This document shows, piece by piece, positions 16,093-18,757 of a stretch of 18,757 nucleotides of DNA; the stretch's first letter is position 1, and every line of letters starts with the position of its first letter. The notes under the pieces were generated by a model that searched no databases, was not told where the DNA came from, and saw nothing but the letters and a program-made list of their open reading frames with translations. This DNA comes from JBDRHL01 sp043816955 (lineage in GTDB: Bacteria; Planctomycetota; Phycisphaerae; Sedimentisphaerales; CAYZTY01), in the NCBI GenBank assembly GCA_043816955.1, contig JBDRHL010000164.1, positions 1 through 18,757 on the forward strand, given 5' to 3'. Position numbers and translations under genes: made by a program.

Positions 16093-16119
16093 CCCCCGCA
16101 ATTTTATTGCGCGGGTTTT
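16093..16119 (+). terminator. Terminator-like hairpin after the nucleotidyltransferase-HEPN gene
   Basis: Stem CGCAAT/ATTGCG (16097-16102 and 16106-16111) with a TTT loop is extended by CCC against CGGG with a bulge and followed by TTTT (16116-16119). It is a plausible intrinsic terminator, though the T-tract is short. Confidence 0.55.
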
Positions 16120-16123
16120 GGTT

Positions 16124-16171
16124 GTCATTCCTGCGCAGGGGCCCCGCCCGCGAAAGCGGGTGCAGGAATCC
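16124..16171. repeat. REP-like hairpin with nested GAAA-loop stem
   Basis: The outer stem is ATTCCTGC/GCAGGAAT (16127-16134 and 16162-16169), framed by GTC and CC exactly like the element at 15049-15073. Inside lies a second stem CCCGC/GCGGG (16147-16151 and 16156-16160) closed by a GAAA tetraloop, plus the palindrome GGGGCCCC. It looks like one repeat copy inserted within or fused to another. The rest of the 16066-16259 gap holds CCACAAAGGGGCACAGAG (16183-16200), which resembles another dispersed repeat word. Confidence 0.6.
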
Positions 16172-16259
16172 AATTTGTTTAGCCACAAAGGGGCACAGAG
16201 AAACAAAAACAAGATGACTTTATTTATTTTTGAAAATTGTTTATAGAGAGGATATGTAA

Positions 16260-16784
16260 ATGAACATAACAATGCAAGTGTTTACTGTATTTTTCGCTAT
16301 CTTTTGGGGATTCGTTGCCAATGTCCTTGCCAGATGGAAGGCATTTCAATCTGTATATATTTTAAAACATTCCCAAGAGTTGTGCCGCGTCATTCTTTCA
16401 ATACTTTGCTTTAATGTGATACCAATATTATATTTTGGTTGGTCTCTGTGCATACTTAACAATTTGAATTTTAACAAAAGTCCATTGACGGTACAAGAAA
16501 TTATCAAAGTTGTTTTTTGTGGTGTTGTACCTGCTTTTGCTACGTTTGGTTTCTATAGAATCTGGTTAGGATTTGTGGAACTGAGGCCCTATCTTTTTTA
16601 CCTTAAGTGTACTATTAATAATGTTGAAAGCCTTCAAGGAACTTACTATATGTATGCAGGTCCAAAAAAGAAAGATAAGGTCAATCCTAATCCTGAGACA
16701 GGTTGGCAAAATTTGATTAGTGGTATTGTCTATATTATTGTTTCTTCTGTGCCACTTTTTGCTTTATGGAGTAAATTCATATAA
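16260..16784 (+). CDS. Four-helix membrane protein of unknown function
   Basis: Not recognised. The 174-residue protein has four hydrophobic segments, about 4-22, 42-66, 80-105 and 151-171. They are separated by a short basic loop (ARWKAFQ), a polar loop (NNLNFNKSPLTVQE) and a longer region with a Lys-rich patch (AGPKKKDKVNPNPETGW, about 133-149). There is no signal-cleavage pattern and no catalytic motif. AGAGAGGA lies 7 nt before the ATG at 16260. The coding sequence is visibly A/T-richer than the genes left of 14910. The zeta-like kinase gene starts 110 bp later with a hairpin between them, so a functional link is possible but unsupported. Confidence 0.75.
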   Translation: MNITMQVFTVFFAIFWGFVANVLARWKAFQSVYILKHSQELCRVILSILCFNVIPILYFGWSLCILNNLNFNKSPLTVQEIIKVVFCGVVPAFATFGFYRIWLGFVELRPYLFYLKCTINNVESLQGTYYMYAGPKKKDKVNPNPETGWQNLISGIVYIIVSSVPLFALWSKFI

Positions 16785-16809
16785 TCGCAACGCAAGAGAT
16801 TTGGACGAG

Positions 16810-16844
16810 TCCGCCCCCATAAGGGGTAAACTCAGGCGGATAAG
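16810..16844. repeat. Hairpin and inverted-repeat arm before the kinase gene
   Basis: TCCGCC (16810-16815) pairs with GGCGGA (16835-16840), with an internal CCCC-ATAA-GGGG hairpin. The right side AGGCGGATAAG (16834-16844) recurs inverted as CTTATCCGCCT at 17757-17767, on the far side of the next two genes. Confidence 0.5.
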
Positions 16845-16893
16845 CATTGAAGAATCAACGGGAACGAATTATAAATCATGGAAACAAAAATCT

Positions 16894-17469
16894 ATGAAGC
16901 AGGCTTTCATAATCGCCGGGCCTAACGGCTGCGGCAAAACAATTTTAGCAGATAAACTCATCGAGGAGTTTAAGCTGCCCTTTATTAATGCAGACAATAT
17001 TGCCTTGGAATTATCACAGGGAGGTGATGTTGGAAGGGTAAGACTGCAGGCAGGAAAGCTGTTTCTGAAAAAACTGCGCGACCATATCAATGAGAATAAA
17101 TCATTTGTGGTCGAAACAACCTTGGCGGGAAAATATTATTTTCCAAAGATTATCGAAGAACTCAAAAGAAAGAAATATAAAATTATCCTGATTTACATCT
17201 CTATTGCCAGCGCCGCCGAAGCTGTCAACAAAGTGAAACAAAGAGTCAAAAAAGGTGGGCATTCGGTCCCTGAGGAAGATGTAGTTCGTAGATTCAGCCG
17301 AAGCAAGAGCAATTTTTGGAATTTTTACAAAAACCGTGTTGACTTATGGAAGATATATTTCAGCGTTGAAGAAAATTTTGCACCTGTTGCTTTTGGCGAG
17401 AAAAACCGATATAATATCGTTGATGATGGACTATTTGAATCGTTTTTAGATGATCTTGGCAGTACCTGA
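16894..17469 (+). CDS. Zeta-toxin-like P-loop kinase (COG4185-type), putative toxin
   Basis: A 191-residue P-loop NTPase of the zeta-like 'predicted ABC-type ATPase' family. Walker A is AGPNGCGKT (8-16), followed by PFINADNIA with Asp34 in the position of the zeta substrate-binding acid. VETTLAG, VPEEDVVRRFSRSKSNF and IVDDG are all characteristic of this family. Zeta toxins phosphorylate UDP-N-acetylglucosamine and block wall synthesis; whether this branch does the same is not established. The frame stays open back to 16720, but the conserved part begins at the ATG at 16894 and the upstream portion overlaps the membrane-protein gene. A weak GGAA lies before the ATG. A 62-residue gene follows after 20 bp. 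Confidence 0.85.
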   Translation: MKQAFIIAGPNGCGKTILADKLIEEFKLPFINADNIALELSQGGDVGRVRLQAGKLFLKKLRDHINENKSFVVETTLAGKYYFPKIIEELKRKKYKIILIYISIASAAEAVNKVKQRVKKGGHSVPEEDVVRRFSRSKSNFWNFYKNRVDLWKIYFSVEENFAPVAFGEKNRYNIVDDGLFESFLDDLGST

Positions 17470-17489
17470 TTATAGTTTGGGAGTTATTT

Positions 17490-17678
17490 ATGAAAAAGAG
17501 ACTCAAAACAGAGACGTATGAACTTACTTTAGAAATTGCACGAATTGGTAGTCGAGCTCTTCGCGAAGCACACAAGGAAAACCATCGTCAGAATCTCCCT
17601 AACATTTTCACAAGGAATAAAAACCTCTATTTCGAAATGCCCGATGGCACCATAACAACCGACAACCCCTTTAAGTAA
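17490..17678 (+). CDS. Small putative antitoxin partner of the zeta-like kinase
   Basis: A 62-residue protein with an amphipathic N-terminal half (TYELTLEIARIGSRALREAH) and a conserved-looking C-terminal strand segment, NLPNIFTRNKNLYFEMPDGTITTDNPF. I recall small proteins ending in a similar Y-x-N-G-x-hYYELPDG-x-hT pattern beside zeta-like kinases, which supports a partner role. GGGAG (17479-17483) sits 6 nt before the ATG, a better ribosome binding site than that of the kinase gene, as expected if the antitoxin must be made in excess. The toxin-first order is the reverse of classical epsilon-zeta. The antitoxin function is inferred. Confidence 0.75.
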   Translation: MKKRLKTETYELTLEIARIGSRALREAHKENHRQNLPNIFTRNKNLYFEMPDGTITTDNPFK

Positions 17679-17734
17679 ATGAGGGAGAATAAGTGAAGGA
17701 TTTGCCCATATAGAAATTCATTTTCCACCAAAAG

Positions 17735-17788
17735 CCGCGCAGGATGTGCAACAACACTTATCCGCCTAAAGGCCGTTTGCACACGCGG
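17735..17788. repeat. Long imperfect stem-loop
   Basis: Left arm CCGCG (17735-17739) plus TGTGCAA (17745-17751), interrupted by CAGGA, pairs with TTGCACACGCGG (17777-17788): 12 paired bases with a 5-nt bulge. The loop holds a small GCC-TAAA-GGC hairpin and the CTTATCCGCCT word. No T-tail follows, so it is not an obvious terminator. Confidence 0.5.
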
Positions 17789-17834
17789 AATCATTCAATA
17801 AATCCACCCCCGCACTTGCCGTCAAAGAAAAAGA

Positions 17835-17890
17835 CCCTTCGACTGCGCTCAGGGTGACAAAGGATTGCTTCGGCTCCGCCTCACAATGAC
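17835..17890. repeat. Two adjacent interspersed-repeat words
   Basis: CCCTTCGACTGCGCTCAGGG followed by TGAC (17835-17857), then GATTGCTTCGGCTCCGCCTC followed by ACAATGAC (17863-17890). Both are of the type dispersed in many bacterial genomes. Together they match, in the same order of outer words but different internal arrangement, the fragment at 140-187. Confidence 0.55.
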
Positions 17891-17984
17891 TAAAATCTGG
17901 CTTCGGAGGCTGGGTGATAAAATAAAATCACGCCGCCATCAGATATTTCTTTCTCCATCGTTGCCAGGCCTTACCGTTTTAGTC

Positions 17985-18248
17985 ATTCGGATTTCGTATT
18001 TTGTGTTTGTTTCGAACTTCGTATTTCATGCTTCGAATTTCCAAATTCAGGCCCTCCTGCCCACCAGCAAAACTCTGGGAAATAGGGACCGGGCGCTGTT
18101 GAAAAAAACATTTTTGATTTTTGCTCTGTAATTTTGCTTTTTGATCTTTAATCTTTGATTTTTTTATACCCTCATCCCCCAGCCTCTTTTTACTCAATCC
18201 AAAATCCAAAATCGCAAATCCAAAATCGTTTGAATCCCCGGATTCAAA
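17985..18248. repeat. Degenerate short-word repeat region and 9-bp palindrome
   Basis: 17985-18050 is built of variants of ATTTCG/TTCGAATTT. 18109-18170 is T-rich with repeated TTTTTGATTTTTG/GATCTTTAATC words. 18195-18227 repeats AATCCAAAATC three times. It ends with a perfect stem TTTGAATCC/GGATTCAAA (18229-18237 and 18240-18248). Frames through it look random, so it is non-coding. Confidence 0.55.
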
Positions 18249-18716
18249 CAATTCCCGCAGGTCGATACAATCCTTACAACCGTTAAAACCGTTATATCTT
18301 AACACGAAAAAAAACGAAAAAATGGTATAAAAGCAGTACAAAACCGGGTAAAAATTGGGTAAAAAGTAGCGCACTTTTCGCAAAAAATGACCCAAAAATT
18401 CACCCCTTTTCGCTACCCAACTCTTAATATCCGCCCAAAAACAAACTTTTCCCCCCCAAAAACCTCCCCCAAAACCCCAAATTCCCGACCAAATTTTCCA
18501 CATAACTCCCCCCGCGCAGCCCTTCCGATTGTTCCACAAGGCACAAAACCACCGCCCAATTGCCCTTTTGATTGTGTGATGCTAAGATGTCTCTGCATAT
18601 GAAAAAATTTGCGACAAAAAGAGACTGTAGCAAATTTACCGGTATTTTTAATGTGTTAGGACGGTGATGTCCGATATATCCTTCAGAAAGTTATTGTTTT
18701 TCTGGAGGACAATAAA
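18249..18716. other. Non-coding, G-poor spacer before the right-edge gene
   Basis: From about 18380 to 18560 the plus strand is mainly A and C with very few G. C-tracts at 18451-18457, 18466-18470, 18475-18478 and 18484-18486 place four G-runs on the minus strand. Open frames here have unnatural composition and are not genes. A weak hairpin CAGAAA/TTTCTG (18684-18689 and 18699-18704) touches the Shine-Dalgarno of the next gene. No confident promoter was found. Confidence 0.5.
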
Positions 18717-18757
18717 ATGTATGGACCCGGAGAATATGTTCCTGATGCAACCGAAGG
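18717..18757 (+). CDS. Start of an unidentified gene, cut by the right edge
   Basis: An ATG at 18717 with GGAGG (18704-18708) 8 nt upstream begins MYGPGEYVPDATEG, open to the window end. Only 14 residues are visible, so the product cannot be named. The support is the ribosome binding site and the change from G-poor spacer to ordinary codon composition. Confidence 0.45.
   Translation, partial: MYGPGEYVPDATE

Noticed and set aside
16720..16893. Longer N-terminus for the zeta-like kinase
   Set aside because: The extra residues overlap the membrane-protein gene in another frame and cross a hairpin repeat; family similarity begins at the ATG at 16894.
15049..17790. CRISPR array or integron cassette array formed by the hairpin repeats
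   Set aside because: The repeats are few, irregularly spaced and of different sequence; no spacers, Cas genes, integrase or attC core words are visible.
18490..18540. DnaA-box-like words (TTTTCCACA, TTGTTCCACA) suggesting an origin
   Set aside because: Each departs from the TTATNCACA consensus, they do not form a cluster, and no dnaA, dnaN or similar gene is nearby.
17979..18633. Several open frames in the right-hand spacer, both strands
   Set aside because: Their products are low-complexity and reflect repeat words and base skew; no ribosome binding sites or family motifs.

Overview
The window most likely comes from a Planctomycetota genome, probably of the class Phycisphaerae. This is inferred from gene content. 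It carries a large secreted multi-domain protein with a C-terminal dockerin-like duplication, a one-pass TPR-like protein whose N-terminus has the RRHxLKxNELADW-type pattern I associate with planctomycetes, and a large secreted SpoIVB/S55-like protein. No rRNA or tRNA gene was seen.

Layout. (1) 1-4250, minus strand: a promoter leaving the left edge, then birA, nadC and uvrB, which are ordinary housekeeping genes. nadC and birA are 7 bp apart and probably co-transcribed. uvrB has its own candidate promoter. (2) 4250-7990, plus strand: a 16-bp perfect palindrome, a perfect consensus promoter with a 17-bp spacer, a leader of about 280 nt with a terminator-like hairpin, one 1081-residue secreted protein (DNRLRE-like module, Cys-rich linker, three diverged copies of one module, dockerin-like pair), and a strong intrinsic terminator. 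(3) 8008-12923, minus strand: a tight three-gene cluster made of an S55-like protein, a secreted beta-propeller/Ig-like protein and the alpha subunit of a class I Fe-S hydro-lyase. The beta subunit is not in the window. (4) 12923-14910: a divergent promoter region in which one self-complementary hexamer can act as the -35 of both promoters, followed on the plus strand by the TPR-like membrane protein and an RluA-type pseudouridine synthase. (5) 14911-17890: an accessory-looking, A/T-richer stretch with hairpin repeats between genes. It holds a nucleotidyltransferase-HEPN fusion, a four-helix membrane protein, and a zeta-like P-loop kinase followed by a 62-residue putative antitoxin. (6) 17891-18716: about 800 bp of non-coding, repeat-rich and strand-skewed DNA. 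(7) The first 14 codons of a gene run off the right edge.

The housekeeping genes cover biotin ligation, NAD synthesis, nucleotide-excision repair and rRNA modification and do not form one pathway. Points worth most attention are the S55-like protein with its Ser and His motifs in reversed order, the odd membership of the 8-13 kb cluster, the shared -35 divergent promoter, the strongly promoted leader of the dockerin-like gene, and the toxin-antitoxin-like pair bracketed by an 11-bp inverted repeat. All family calls come from reading motifs by eye; no search was run.
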